Shown: positions 29,276 to 38,122, counted from the first letter of the stretch. The stretch is DNA of 64,000 nt from Blautia sp. AF19-10LB (GCF_003461245.1 NZ_QTWS01000002.1:124001-188000); one strand, 5' to 3'. A program made the numbers and translations. The notes: generated by a model from the sequence alone, not told the origin.

Positions 29276-30007
29276 TTATTCATATTTTACGATCTCTTTC
29301 TTCAGCCTCTTCATGATCCGTTTCTCAAGTCTGGAAATGTAGGACTGGGAGATTCCAAGAAGATCTGCAACTTCTTTCTGGGTCTTTTCCTTGCCTTCTG
29401 CATTGTTGAGGCCAAAACGCAGTTTGATGATCATCTGCTCCCGCGGAGAAAGCTTGTTGATCGCCTTTCCGAGAAGTTTGATCTCCACTTCATCCTCCAT
29501 CCTGCGTGAGATCACATCATCGTCTGTTCCCAGAATATCCGAAAGAAGAAGTTCATTTCCATCCCAGTCCACATTCAGCGGCTCATCGATGGAAACTTCC
29601 ATCCTGGTCTTGCTGTTCCTGCGAAGGTACATCAGAATCTCATTCTCAATACATCTGGAAGCATAGGTTGCAAGTTTGATATTTTTGACCGGATTAAACG
29701 TATTGATCGCTTTGATAAGACCTATGGTACCGATCGAGATCAGATCCTCCACACCTACTCCTGTGTTATCAAATTTCTTGGCGATATAGACAACCAGCCT
29801 TAAATTATGTTCAATCAGGATTGCCTTGGCTTCCTGGTGCTGATCTGTATCCAGCTTGCTGATCACATATGCTTCTCTCCTCGGTTCCAATGGTGCCGGG
29901 AGGACATCGCTGCCTCCAATATAATAAACTTCTCTCGGTCTCGTAAGTACCAGTCTCTGAAAAAACTGAAACGGATTATAATCCACGCCTGCTGCTGATC
30001 TTGTCAT
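29276..30007 (-). CDS. sigE: Sporulation sigma factor SigE (pro-form)
   Basis: Mother-cell sigma factor of early sporulation, made as an inactive pro-protein. The pro-sequence ends near [17 protein letters not shown], the conserved processing region. Sigma region 2 ([31 protein letters not shown]) and region 4 ([22 protein letters not shown]) follow. 243 residues. It directly follows its processing peptidase gene spoIIGA (12 nt). No sigG follows it here. Confidence 0.95.
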   Translation of the reverse strand: MTRSAAGVDYNPFQFFQRLVLTRPREVYYIGGSDVLPAPLEPRREAYVISKLDTDQHQEAKAILIEHNLRLVVYIAKKFDNTGVGVEDLISIGTIGLIKAINTFNPVKNIKLATYASRCIENEILMYLRRNSKTRMEVSIDEPLNVDWDGNELLLSDILGTDDDVISRRMEDEVEIKLLGKAINKLSPREQMIIKLRFGLNNAEGKEKTQKEVADLLGISQSYISRLEKRIMKRLKKEIVKYE

Positions 30008-30019
30008 AATCTGCCCCTC

Positions 30020-30871
30020 CTAACGCAATAATCTGGAATTCAACAATAGCTTATATTCCTTGCCCAAAGCGGAGGATTCAAATGTCAGAGCAAAAACCGG
30101 TTCTGCTATATGAATCACATCTCCGGGAGTATGGATGCACAGATCGTCTAATCTCACAGCAAGAAACGTCTGTGGGTCTTTTCCCACTGTCTTAAGTAAC
30201 AGATAGTGTGGTTTCAGACCTGCGATCTCTGTGCTTTTCAGGTTCTCCGGATCTCCATTGAGGTTCTTCAGTGCCTCTGCATGTTCCTTCGGCAAAATCT
30301 TCGCAAGAAGTTCTGCCTCCATGATCGATACCGGCTTGCCGCTTATTGGATCTTCCAGCAGGTTTCCACTGTCATAAAGTCCGTAAGCCGACTGTACTCT
30401 GCCCTGATAGCCAAACGTCACCGGATAAATATTCCGTCTGCCCGCCCGGATCGAGTCCGCTGCAAAAAGAAATGCACTGCTGCCTGTGTACACCACAAAC
30501 ACGCATAACAGAAAAACTTTGATCGTAAGTGTTCTCTCTCTTGAAACAGCTTCCCAGAATCCACCACATAAGAACGCAGTCAGGTACAACATCAGAAATG
30601 CTTTGAGGAGCAATGCTCCCTTCTGGATCTTAAGCCCGATCCGAAGCATCACCAGTGCACAGAATCCATGGAGTGCCACTGTCAGTACAGGAGTGTTTTC
30701 CGAAGGAATACAGAGGATCAGGCAGGAACCAAATGCGCCCAGAGCAGCCGCCGCAAAGCATCGTCTGCGCCCCGCACGACACCGCAGGAACCATCCCACC
30801 AGACGGAGGAGAAGATAATCCATCAAAAGATTTGCCGCAAACACAACGTCTATGTAGATCTCCTGATACAT
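30020..30871 (-). CDS. spoIIGA: Sigma-E processing peptidase SpoIIGA
   Basis: Membrane-bound aspartic protease that cleaves pro-sigma-E. About five N-terminal membrane helices (residues 1-140) precede the protease domain, where YDSGNLLEDP gives the catalytic Asp at about residue 167 in the pepsin-like DSG motif. 283 residues. The start at 30871 follows GGGGAGG; an upstream in-frame start at 30955 is rejected since it lies at the -10 region of the promoter. Confidence 0.93.
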   Translation of the reverse strand: MYQEIYIDVVFAANLLMDYLLLRLVGWFLRCRAGRRRCFAAAALGAFGSCLILCIPSENTPVLTVALHGFCALVMLRIGLKIQKGALLLKAFLMLYLTAFLCGGFWEAVSRERTLTIKVFLLCVFVVYTGSSAFLFAADSIRAGRRNIYPVTFGYQGRVQSAYGLYDSGNLLEDPISGKPVSIMEAELLAKILPKEHAEALKNLNGDPENLKSTEIAGLKPHYLLLKTVGKDPQTFLAVRLDDLCIHTPGDVIHIAEPVFALTFESSALGKEYKLLLNSRLLR

Positions 30872-30941
30872 AAATCCAAACCTCCCCAAAGAAAAAAGCC
30901 CTCTGAACCTGTATAAATCCTTCACTTTGGTAAGTGAGCTA

Positions 30942-30975
30942 ATTATAGTGGACAAAGGGCGCAGATTTTGTCAAA
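30942..30975 (-). promoter_or_regulatory. Spo0A-type promoter of spoIIGA-sigE
   Basis: TTGACA (30974-30969) and TATAAT (30947-30942) are separated by 21 bp. TTGTCAAA (30968-30975, plus strand) covers the -35 and fits the 0A-box consensus TTGTCRAA. A weaker box (TGTCGAT) lies at 31018-31012. The long spacer matches the known Bacillus spoIIG promoter, which needs Spo0A-P. Confidence 0.65.
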
Positions 30976-31063
30976 ACAGGGAGACAGATTCACAGAACTT
31001 CTCGTGCCTTATCGACAGAATAGAAACGTTTTTGCATCATAATGAAATTTTCGTAGAAAAAAC

Positions 31064-31097
31064 AAAAAGAAAGAGAGGACTTCGCATCCTCTCTTTC
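31064..31097 (-). terminator. Terminator after thrS
   Basis: GAAAGAGAGGA (31069-31079) pairs with TCCTCTCTTTC (31087-31097), with TTTTTG following on the minus strand. Confidence 0.75.
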
Positions 31098-31117
31098 GAT
31101 AAAACATTTGTTATTTA

Positions 31118-33079
31118 TTATTTTTTCTCTTCCTGAACTTCGATCTTGCGGATCGTTTTGTTCTTGATCTCTTCTTTGATCGCGCTCATGAAATCTCCGA
31201 GGTCTTTCATTCCTTCATCGCCAAGGTAACGGCTTCTTACGGAAACTTTGCCCTCTTCCTCTTCTTTTGCACCAACAACGAGCATGTATGGAACTCTCTC
31301 AAGACGAGCTTCACGGATCTTGTATCCCATCTTCTCAGAACGTCTGTCAACGGAGCAGCGGATTCCTTCTTCTTTCATCTGTGCTTCTACTTTGTCAGCA
31401 TAAGCATTGAATTTCTCAGAGATCGGGATTACACGAACCTGTTCCGGGCACAGCCATGTCGGGAACATACCAGCGTATTTCTCGATCAGCCATGCAAGTG
31501 TTCTCTCATAGCATCCCATGGATGTACGATGAATGATACACGGACGTTTTTTGTCACCGTTTTCGTCGATGTAGTACATATCAAACTGTTCAGCAAGAAG
31601 TGCATCCCACTGGATTGTGATCATGGTATCTTCTTTGCCATATACGTTCTTTGCATTGATGTCGACTTTTGGTCCGTAGAAAGCTGCTTCTCCGACATCC
31701 TCTGTGAATGGGATGTTCAGTTCTTCGAGCATCTGACGAATATCTTCTTCTGTCTCATTCCATACTTCCGGATCACCGATGTATTTTTCTCTGTTGTTCG
31801 GATCCCATTTGGACAGATGGTAGGTTACATCCTCCTCAACTCCAAGTACCTGCAGACAGTACTGTGCAAGTGCGATACAGTCTTTGAATTCTTTTACCAT
31901 CTGGTCTGGTCTTACGATCAGATGTCCCTCAGAGATTGTAAACTGACGAACTCGTGTCAGGCCGTGCATCTCACCGGAATCCTCGTTACGGAACAGTGTG
32001 GATGTCTCGCCGTAACGCAGCGGCAGATCACGGTAGCTGTGCTGTTCTGCTTTGTATACATAGTACTGGAACGGGCATGTCATCGGACGAAGTGCAAATA
32101 CTTCTTTGTCTGTCTCTTCATCACCGAGAACGAACATTCCGTCTTTGTAATGATCCCAGTGTCCGGAGATCTTGTAGAGATCGCTCTTTGCCATCAGAGG
32201 AGTCTTGGTTCTTACATAGCCACGTTTTGTCTCCTCATCTTCAATCCATCTCTGCAGTTCCTGCATCATGATAACACCGTTTGGCATGATAAGCGGAAGT
32301 CCCTGACCGATCACATCTACAGTTGTGAAGATCTTCATCTCACGACCAAGTTTGTTGTGGTCACGTTTCTTTGCTTCTTCCATCTGCTCCAGATGTTCTT
32401 TGAGCTCATCCTTTGTAGCGTATGCTGTTCCGTAGATACGTGTCAGCATAGCGTTTTTCTCGCTGCCTCTCCAGTATGCGCTGGAAGAAGAAAGAAGTTT
32501 GAATGCTTTGACAGGTTTTACGCTCATCAGGTGCGGTCCTGCACAGAGGTCTGTCCAGTCTCCCTGTGAATAGAAGGAGATTTCTGCATCTTCCGGAAGG
32601 TCTTCGATCAGTTCTACTTTGTAAGGTTCGTTTTTCTCTTTGAAGTATGCGATCGCATCTTCTCTGGATTTGGTGAAACGTTCGATCTTTGCGCCTTTTT
32701 TGATGATCTTCTTCATTTCTTTTTCGATCGTATCAAGGTCCTCACGGGAGAACGGCTCGTGATCGAAATCATAATAAAATCCTGTATCAATAGAAGGTCC
32801 GATGGCAACTTTGGCTTCCGGATATAAGTTCTGTACTGCCTGTGCAAGTACATGGGAAGCTGTATGACGAAGAACAGCAAGTCCCTTCCCGTCCTTAGCT
32901 GTCAGAATGTTCAGTTCGCAGTCGCTGTCAAGAACTGTACGGAGGTCTACAACCTCTCCGTTTACTTCTCCTGCACATGCTGCGCGTGCCAGTCCTTCGC
33001 TGATGTCATAAGCGATGTCAATTATGGATTTTGCTTCGGAATATTCTTTTTTGGATCCGTCTTTCAGTGTGATAATCAT
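31118..33079 (-). CDS. thrS: Threonyl-tRNA synthetase
   Basis: Charges tRNA(Thr). Domains in order: TGS (about 1-60), the editing domain (HTASHVLAQAV and later zinc-type His/Cys residues), the class II core (motif 2 with FRNEDSGEMHGLTRVRQF) and the anticodon domain. About 653 residues. The start at 33079 follows AAGGAG; a longer reading at 33127 is rejected. A T-box leader precedes it. Confidence 0.97.
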   Translation of the reverse strand: MIITLKDGSKKEYSEAKSIIDIAYDISEGLARAACAGEVNGEVVDLRTVLDSDCELNILTAKDGKGLAVLRHTASHVLAQAVQNLYPEAKVAIGPSIDTGFYYDFDHEPFSREDLDTIEKEMKKIIKKGAKIERFTKSREDAIAYFKEKNEPYKVELIEDLPEDAEISFYSQGDWTDLCAGPHLMSVKPVKAFKLLSSSSAYWRGSEKNAMLTRIYGTAYATKDELKEHLEQMEEAKKRDHNKLGREMKIFTTVDVIGQGLPLIMPNGVIMMQELQRWIEDEETKRGYVRTKTPLMAKSDLYKISGHWDHYKDGMFVLGDEETDKEVFALRPMTCPFQYYVYKAEQHSYRDLPLRYGETSTLFRNEDSGEMHGLTRVRQFTISEGHLIVRPDQMVKEFKDCIALAQYCLQVLGVEEDVTYHLSKWDPNNREKYIGDPEVWNETEEDIRQMLEELNIPFTEDVGEAAFYGPKVDINAKNVYGKEDTMITIQWDALLAEQFDMYYIDENGDKKRPCIIHRTSMGCYERTLAWLIEKYAGMFPTWLCPEQVRVIPISEKFNAYADKVEAQMKEEGIRCSVDRRSEKMGYKIREARLERVPYMLVVGAKEEEEGKVSVRSRYLGDEGMKDLGDFMSAIKEEIKNKTIRKIEVQEEKK

Positions 33080-33161
33080 AGTTTTGAACTCCTTTTGTGT
33101 TTGAATAAATCTGTAAGTTTTTTCCACAGGGACGAGCTGACTTCTGATTCATTTGATAAAT

Positions 33162-33425
33162 AAAAAAGTCCCTTACAATACATCTCTGCACTGTAAGGGA
33201 CGAATATGATCATAGCATACGATACTCGCGGTTCCACCCTGCTTGCTGTAACTGTCATACGGCAGTCTCAGCCACTCTTATAAGATGATAACGGAATCAC
33301 CGGACCGGATTAGGGCCACTCGGAGATGGTCTTCGACTGCTTCCAGCTGAAATACTCTCAGCAAATGTATTCCTCTCTGGAGCCTTCCACAGCTTACTCT
33401 TCTCGTCAACGTGTTTCTTATTTAT
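33162..33425 (-). promoter_or_regulatory. T-box riboswitch of thrS
   Basis: The T-box AGGGTGGAACCGCG lies at 33240-33227 on the minus strand. The terminator is GTCCCTTACA (33201-33192 on the minus strand) with its complement (33177-33168), and TTTTTT follows. Stem I includes CAGAGAGGAA, and ACC in CGAAGACCATC (about 33330) is a candidate threonine specifier. Confidence 0.9.
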
Positions 33426-33435
33426 TCTGTAGTTC

Positions 33436-33464
33436 ATTATATCCGCACGTTTTCCGTTTGTCAA
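33436..33464 (-). promoter_or_regulatory. Sigma-A promoter of thrS leader
   Basis: TTGACA (33464-33459), a 17-bp spacer and TATAAT (33441-33436): a consensus promoter about 15 nt upstream of the T-box leader. Confidence 0.75.
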
Positions 33465-33494
33465 TGGGTGATTTTGTTTTTTGGTAAGACCGAT

Positions 33495-34889
33495 TTAAAT
33501 AACGCGGAGTCCGCCATCTGCCAGCATGCAGCGTCTTCTTCTGGTGAAGCTTCTTGCACAGGTCAGGCCTTCACCGGTTGGTCCTGCAATTGTCATAGTC
33601 GTATGACCTTCACCGCCGATTCCGACACCGACAAGCGTTGCTGCATTTTTGGTAAAGATGGTTGTTTCGATTTCTTTTGCAAATCTTGTCATATGGTCTA
33701 CGTTCTTGGAGAACATGGATGCTGTGTGGCGGTTTCCGTTTTCTGCAACTACAGCATATTTTACACAGTCCTCAAAAGTCTTGCAGCGGACGATCGGCAT
33801 GATCGGCATCAGCTGTTCTACAAGTACAAATGGATGATCATGCGGTACTTCACAGAGAACCAGCCTGGTGTCTGCATCTTTGATTCCGATGCTTTCAAGA
33901 ATCAGAGAAGCGTCCTTGCCGACCCATTTCTTGTTTACGGAATATTTGCCGTCTTTTTCCAGGAAAACAACTTTGAGAAGCTGCTCTGTCTCCTGCGGAG
34001 TGATAAGATGTGCACCGCAGGCACACATCTTGCGGATCAGCTCATCTGCCACATTGTCCATAACGAAGGTTTCTTTTTCTGCCAGACACAGAAGGTTATT
34101 ATCAAAGGATGCCCCTCTGTAAATCTCAGATGCTGCTTTGTCAAGATCAGCAGTGTCATCTACTACAACCGGAGGATTTCCGGCTCCTGCACCGATGGTC
34201 TTTTTGCCGGATTTAAGAAGTGCATTTACCATTCCCATGCCTCCGGTACCAACCATCAGACGGATCTTCGGGCTGGCAGTCAGTTTGTTGACTGCTTCCA
34301 TATCCGGCTTTCTCTGCATGGTGATGAGGTTTGCAGGACCTCCGTTCTCTACGATTGTTTTGTGCAGGATCTGCAGGCAGACAGCGCAGACTTTCTTTGC
34401 GCCCGGATGTACGTTGAATACAACAGCATTTCCGCCGCCGATCATGCTGATGGTGTTATTGATGATGGTTTCTGTCGGATTTGTAGACGGTGTAATTGCA
34501 CCGATAACGCCAAACGGAGCCTGTTCTTCGATCATAAGACCGGAATCACCGGAAATCGCATCTGTTACAAGACATTCCACACCCGGTGTCTTGTCGATAA
34601 CGGCAAGGTTCTTGGTGATCTTATCCTCATAACGTCCCATACCGGTCTCTTCGTGGATCATTTTTGCGAACATCGGGGCATTTTCTCTTGCCACAACACG
34701 GATTGCCTCGATAATGCGGCGTCTGTCTTCTACTTTGTAATTCATGTACCAGTCTCTCTGTGCGATGTATGCGGCATCGATTGCATCGTTTACGTCCTCA
34801 AATACACCCTGGTCACTCTTACAGGAAATATCCAGATTTGTTTTCATCAGAACTTCTCTGACTATGTTTTTGATCATGATCTCATCCAT
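33495..34889 (-). CDS. CoA-acylating aldehyde dehydrogenase, PduP/EutE family, with encapsulation peptide
   Basis: Oxidises a short aldehyde to acyl-CoA with NAD+ and CoA inside a microcompartment. 464 residues. The N-terminus MDEIMIKNIVREVLMK is an amphipathic helix, joined by a short linker to the catalytic domain at about residue 28, as in PduP. The catalytic Cys is C268 in DNNLLCLAEKE, and the dinucleotide site GTGGMGMVN is near 214-222. Last gene of the BMC operon. If DeoC makes acetaldehyde, the product is acetyl-CoA. Confidence 0.9.
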   Translation of the reverse strand: MDEIMIKNIVREVLMKTNLDISCKSDQGVFEDVNDAIDAAYIAQRDWYMNYKVEDRRRIIEAIRVVARENAPMFAKMIHEETGMGRYEDKITKNLAVIDKTPGVECLVTDAISGDSGLMIEEQAPFGVIGAITPSTNPTETIINNTISMIGGGNAVVFNVHPGAKKVCAVCLQILHKTIVENGGPANLITMQRKPDMEAVNKLTASPKIRLMVGTGGMGMVNALLKSGKKTIGAGAGNPPVVVDDTADLDKAASEIYRGASFDNNLLCLAEKETFVMDNVADELIRKMCACGAHLITPQETEQLLKVVFLEKDGKYSVNKKWVGKDASLILESIGIKDADTRLVLCEVPHDHPFVLVEQLMPIMPIVRCKTFEDCVKYAVVAENGNRHTASMFSKNVDHMTRFAKEIETTIFTKNAATLVGVGIGGEGHTTMTIAGPTGEGLTCARSFTRRRRCMLADGGLRVI

Positions 34890-34929
34890 GGATCGTTTTC
34901 TCCTTTCTTTATTCTTCTTTATTCTGTTA

Positions 34930-34963
34930 AAAACGCCTCTGTCCGGAATATCCAGGCAGAGGC
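34930..34963 (-). terminator. Terminator-like hairpin inside the BMC operon
   Basis: GCCTCTG (34935-34941) pairs with CAGAGGC (34957-34963); on the minus strand GTTTTTAAC follows. It lies between the shell gene and the aldehyde dehydrogenase gene, so it probably lowers expression of the latter relative to the shell. Confidence 0.55.
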
Positions 34964-35019
34964 ATTTAAAACTGCTTGACGTAGCGGCCGCTCATGTATC
35001 GCGGTCTTTCTTTATTTGA

Positions 35020-35298
35020 TTATTTTACAGTAGGAAGAATTTTTTCTACGTCAGTGTGCGGCCTTGGGATTACGTGAGTTGCTACTAACTCACCAAGTCT
35101 GGATGCAGCTGCGCTTCCGCTCTCTACGGCTGATTTAACAGCTCCTACATCTCCACGAACCATAACTGTTACCAGTCCGGATCCGATTTTTTCTGTTCCG
35201 ACAAGTGCAACGTTAGCTGCTTTACACATCTGGTCTGCTGCTTCGATCGCTGCTGTAAGTCCTCTGGTTTCTACCATTCCTAATGCTTCCTGTGTCAT
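35020..35298 (-). CDS. BMC-H microcompartment shell protein (PduA/EutM-like)
   Basis: Single-domain hexameric shell protein of 92 residues. It opens [20 protein letters not shown] and ends [15 protein letters not shown], very close to PduA/EutM. The pore loop KIGSG is intact, so the pore is of the small polar-metabolite type. It is the only shell gene in the window; no trimeric BMC-T or pentameric BMC-P gene is seen. It lies 22 nt after the GatD-like gene. Confidence 0.95.
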   Translation of the reverse strand: MTQEALGMVETRGLTAAIEAADQMCKAANVALVGTEKIGSGLVTVMVRGDVGAVKSAVESGSAAASRLGELVATHVIPRPHTDVEKILPTVK

Positions 35299-35320
35299 GA
35301 TGATCTCCTCCTAATCTCTC

Positions 35321-36385
35321 TTACATTTCCGGTTTGAATAATACTTTTGTGAACACTTCTGTTCTGTTGAACATCATTTCAAATACTTCTTTGCAGTCCT
35401 CCAGACGAACACGATGTGTGATCAGTGGATTTACATTCATCTGACCTGTGCTCATGAATTCAAGTCCGCTCTTCCACTCGTTGATCGGCAGTGGATTGAT
35501 AGAAGAGTTCCAGCTTCCGTGGATGGTAAGCTCACCACGAAGGATAGCCTGGATTACTTTGTTTGGATAAGTTACGTCGTCGTATGTAATACCGCCGTAT
35601 ACAACTTCACCGTTCTTCTTGCAGGATGCTACCGCCTGAACGTGTGTGATCTTGTTTCCGGCAAATTCAATTGCGATATCTACGCCTTCACCGCCTGTCA
35701 GTTCTTTGATCGCTGCCACAGCGTCTGTCTTCATTCCGTTTACGCCAGCTGTTGCGCCAAGACGTTTTGCAAGTGCAAGTTTATCGTCTGCAACATCTAC
35801 TGCGATAACCTTTGTGCAGCCAAGTGCACGGAGCCACTGAACACAGATAAATCCGATTGCGCCAAGTCCGAAAACTGCTGCTGTCTTGCCAGCTTCCATA
35901 CGGCATTTACGAACTGCGTGGAGACCAACAGATACAGGGTCTGTGAAGGAACCTTCTTCATAATCTACGTTGTCCGGTAATTTCAGGCAGTTTGCAGATT
36001 CTACAACTACATATTCTGCCATGGCACCATCTCTTCTTGATCCATAGTAATCATAGTGATCGCAGAGGTGAGACTGTCCAACTTTACAGTACTGGCATTC
36101 GCCGCACGGGATCAGAGGCATAACGGAAACTCTGTCACCTACTGTCAGGTTATTCTTTACTTTATCGCCGCAGTCTACGATCTGGCCTGCAAATTCATGT
36201 CCGATCGTTGTCGGGAAATGGTAAGTTCCTTTTACCATTACCCGCGGAATATCAGATCCGCAAACACCGCAGCTTTTTACTTTGATCAGTACCTGTGTAT
36301 CTTTCTCAATATGAGGAACGTCTACCTCCACACATCTGATATCTTTTGGAGCAAATAAACGAACCGCTCTCATTTTCTGTGCCAT
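35321..36385 (-). CDS. Zinc medium-chain dehydrogenase, GatD-like (polyol-phosphate dehydrogenase)
   Basis: 354-residue MDR alcohol dehydrogenase. Catalytic zinc residues are in GVCGSD and GHEFAG; the structural-zinc cysteines are in CGECQYCKVGQSHLC; NAD-binding GLGAIG is near residue 173. The blocks SDIPRV, GSRRDG and GSWNSSINPLP match galactitol-1-phosphate 5-dehydrogenase more than simple alcohol dehydrogenases. It probably oxidises a sugar-alcohol phosphate. No N-terminal extension, so it is likely cytosolic. Within the BMC operon. Confidence 0.82.
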   Translation of the reverse strand: MAQKMRAVRLFAPKDIRCVEVDVPHIEKDTQVLIKVKSCGVCGSDIPRVMVKGTYHFPTTIGHEFAGQIVDCGDKVKNNLTVGDRVSVMPLIPCGECQYCKVGQSHLCDHYDYYGSRRDGAMAEYVVVESANCLKLPDNVDYEEGSFTDPVSVGLHAVRKCRMEAGKTAAVFGLGAIGFICVQWLRALGCTKVIAVDVADDKLALAKRLGATAGVNGMKTDAVAAIKELTGGEGVDIAIEFAGNKITHVQAVASCKKNGEVVYGGITYDDVTYPNKVIQAILRGELTIHGSWNSSINPLPINEWKSGLEFMSTGQMNVNPLITHRVRLEDCKEVFEMMFNRTEVFTKVLFKPEM

Positions 36386-36418
36386 TTATATGCCATCTCC
36401 TTTTCTTACTTATACTTA

Positions 36419-37177
36419 TTAGTATGTACTTTTGCTTGTCTCACCTTTTGCAATTGCAACTCCGGCACTTGTTCCCAGTCTGTTTGCACCTGCTGCGATC
36501 ATTGCCTTTGCATCTTCCGGTCCTCTGACACCGCCGGATGCTTTCACTCCCATATCCGGTCCTACAGTCTTTCTCATCAGTGCAACGTCCTCAACAGTTG
36601 CTCCACCTGTGGAGAATCCTGTAGATGTCTTAACAAAGTCTGCACCGGCTTCTTTGGCGATCTGGCAAACCTGAACTTTTTCTTCGTCTGTCAGAAGGCA
36701 GGTTTCGATGATAACTTTGACGATGGCTCTTCCATGAACGGCAGTTACAAGATCAGCGATATCTTTCTTTACGAACTGCCAGTTTCCAGATTTGATCTTG
36801 CCGACATTTACTACCATATCTACTTCATTGGCACCGTTTTCTATTGCTTCGTTTGCTTCAAAAATTTTGGATTTTGTGGTAGTTGCTCCCAGAGGAAAAC
36901 CGATTACTGTACACACTTTTACCCCGCTTCCACGAAGCTCCTCATAGCATAATGGAACATAACATGGGTTTACGCACACAGAACAAAAATGATATTCCTT
37001 TGCCTCCTGGCATAATTTTTTGATCTGTTCTTCACTTGCATTCTGTTTCAGCAGTGTGTGGTCGATCATTCCGGCTACGCTTCCGGCTGTATTAAAGGAT
37101 GCACTGACTCCGCCCTGATTCTGCATAGTTTTCAGAATCTCCGTCGTAATCTTACTGACTAACTGTTCCATCTCCAT
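36419..37177 (-). CDS. deoC: Deoxyribose-phosphate aldolase with encapsulation-peptide-like N-terminus
   Basis: Class I aldolase that cleaves 2-deoxyribose-5-P to glyceraldehyde-3-P and acetaldehyde. Schiff-base Lys is K183 (FVKTSTG), the relay Lys K212 (VKASGG), and the active-site Asp D120. The 252-residue chain has about 35 extra N-terminal residues: an amphipathic helix [18 protein letters not shown] and a Gly/Ser/Ala linker before MIDHTLLK. This is the signature enzyme of the locus. GAGGAATAAGCT precedes the start. Confidence 0.92.
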   Translation of the reverse strand: MEMEQLVSKITTEILKTMQNQGGVSASFNTAGSVAGMIDHTLLKQNASEEQIKKLCQEAKEYHFCSVCVNPCYVPLCYEELRGSGVKVCTVIGFPLGATTTKSKIFEANEAIENGANEVDMVVNVGKIKSGNWQFVKKDIADLVTAVHGRAIVKVIIETCLLTDEEKVQVCQIAKEAGADFVKTSTGFSTGGATVEDVALMRKTVGPDMGVKASGGVRGPEDAKAMIAAGANRLGTSAGVAIAKGETSKSTY

Positions 37178-37240
37178 AGCTTATTCCTCACTTTCCATTT
37201 GTAATTGCTTGTATATGGTAAACTCCCTTCTGCAAGGGTC

Positions 37241-38029
37241 TTACTCTCGTTTACTTACTTCGATGATCTTTCGGAATTTCTCCGGTTTCAGGCTGGCTCC
37301 TCCGATCAGGAATCCATCTACTCCCGGGCAGCTTCCAATGTCTGCGGCATTCTTCTCATTGACACTTCCACCATACAGAAGCGGGATATCGCTTCCGGTG
37401 AGTTCCGAAAGAACTGCCTTAAGATATCTGTGTGTTTCTGTGATTTCTTCCGTAGAAGCACTTACACCGGTTCCGATCGCCCAGATCGGTTCATATGCGA
37501 TCTGTATGTATGGAATCCTGTCTGTCGAAAGTCCCTCCAGGTCTTTCTCAAGCTGTTTTCTTAATACATTCTTCCACTGTCCGCTCTTTCTCTCTTCCAG
37601 ATTTTCACCGATGCAGAGCATTACGGAAAATCCTTCTTTGAGTGCCGCCTGTATTTTCTTCTGAATCTCTTCATCCGTTTCGTTGTAGTAGCTGCGGCGT
37701 TCGGAATGTCCCACCAGCAGACAGTCACAGCCGAGTTCTTTAATCATAGGAAGAGAAATCTCTCCTGTATATGCCCCGCTTTCCTTATAGTGGAAATTCT
37801 GCGGTCCATAGATAATCCCTCTCTTACGGAACTCTCCTGCAAGAACTGCCAGGGTTGTATACGGCGGAAAGATCATTACCTTACCGTCGACCGGTCCCAG
37901 TTTCTCCAGAAATTCCATGCCTTCTCTGACCGTCATATTCATCTTCCAGTTTCCTGCAACGATCAGGGATCGGTTCATATATCTGGCTACTGTCTCCCGG
38001 ATGATCTGGTCCAGATTCTTCTGTTCCAT
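37241..38029 (-). CDS. tpiA: Triosephosphate isomerase with N-terminal encapsulation-peptide-like helix
   Basis: Interconverts glyceraldehyde-3-P and dihydroxyacetone-P. The catalytic set is intact: K29 (NWKMN), H108 (VGHSERR) and E180 (YEPIWAIGTG), with the YGGSV phosphate loop. About 18 residues (MEQKNLDQIIRETVARYM) precede the usual TPI start with no linker. The start at 38029 follows GGAGG. A promoter and operator-like repeats lie directly upstream. An alternative role like the tetrulose-phosphate isomerase EryH of erythritol use cannot be excluded. Confidence 0.92.
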   Translation of the reverse strand: MEQKNLDQIIRETVARYMNRSLIVAGNWKMNMTVREGMEFLEKLGPVDGKVMIFPPYTTLAVLAGEFRKRGIIYGPQNFHYKESGAYTGEISLPMIKELGCDCLLVGHSERRSYYNETDEEIQKKIQAALKEGFSVMLCIGENLEERKSGQWKNVLRKQLEKDLEGLSTDRIPYIQIAYEPIWAIGTGVSASTEEITETHRYLKAVLSELTGSDIPLLYGGSVNEKNAADIGSCPGVDGFLIGGASLKPEKFRKIIEVSKRE

Positions 38030-38087
38030 AGATCCTCCTTCCTGCCTTACAAAAGCAGGCAATTTTGTATTCACCTTTTGCATTAGT

Positions 38088-38122
38088 TTACAAATGTTCC
38101 TGTGTTTATATCATTTGTAACT
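38088..38122 (-). promoter_or_regulatory. Inverted repeat, candidate SorC-family operator
   Basis: TTACAAATG (38088-38096) and CATTTGTAA (38112-38120) form a perfect 9-bp inverted repeat just downstream of the internal promoter -10. The same CATTTGT core occurs downstream of the promoters at 43636 and 46208. Confidence 0.5.

Noticed and set aside
28465..30871. Treating the palindrome at 29233 as a terminator of sigE
   Set aside because: No T-run follows on either strand, and the same unit occurs at two other intergenic sites.
31529..32569. 346-codon plus-strand frame inside thrS
   Set aside because: Antisense to a fully conserved threonyl-tRNA synthetase; no ribosome binding site or domain.
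33411..34979. 522-codon plus-strand frame opposite the aldehyde dehydrogenase
   Set aside because: Shadow of a conserved PduP-type gene; Cys/His-rich composition typical of antisense frames.
33495..38029. Reading the locus as a propanediol or ethanolamine (Pdu/Eut) compartment
   Set aside because: No diol dehydratase, ethanolamine lyase, glycyl-radical enzyme or B12 genes are present; the aldolase DeoC is the only aldehyde-generating enzyme.
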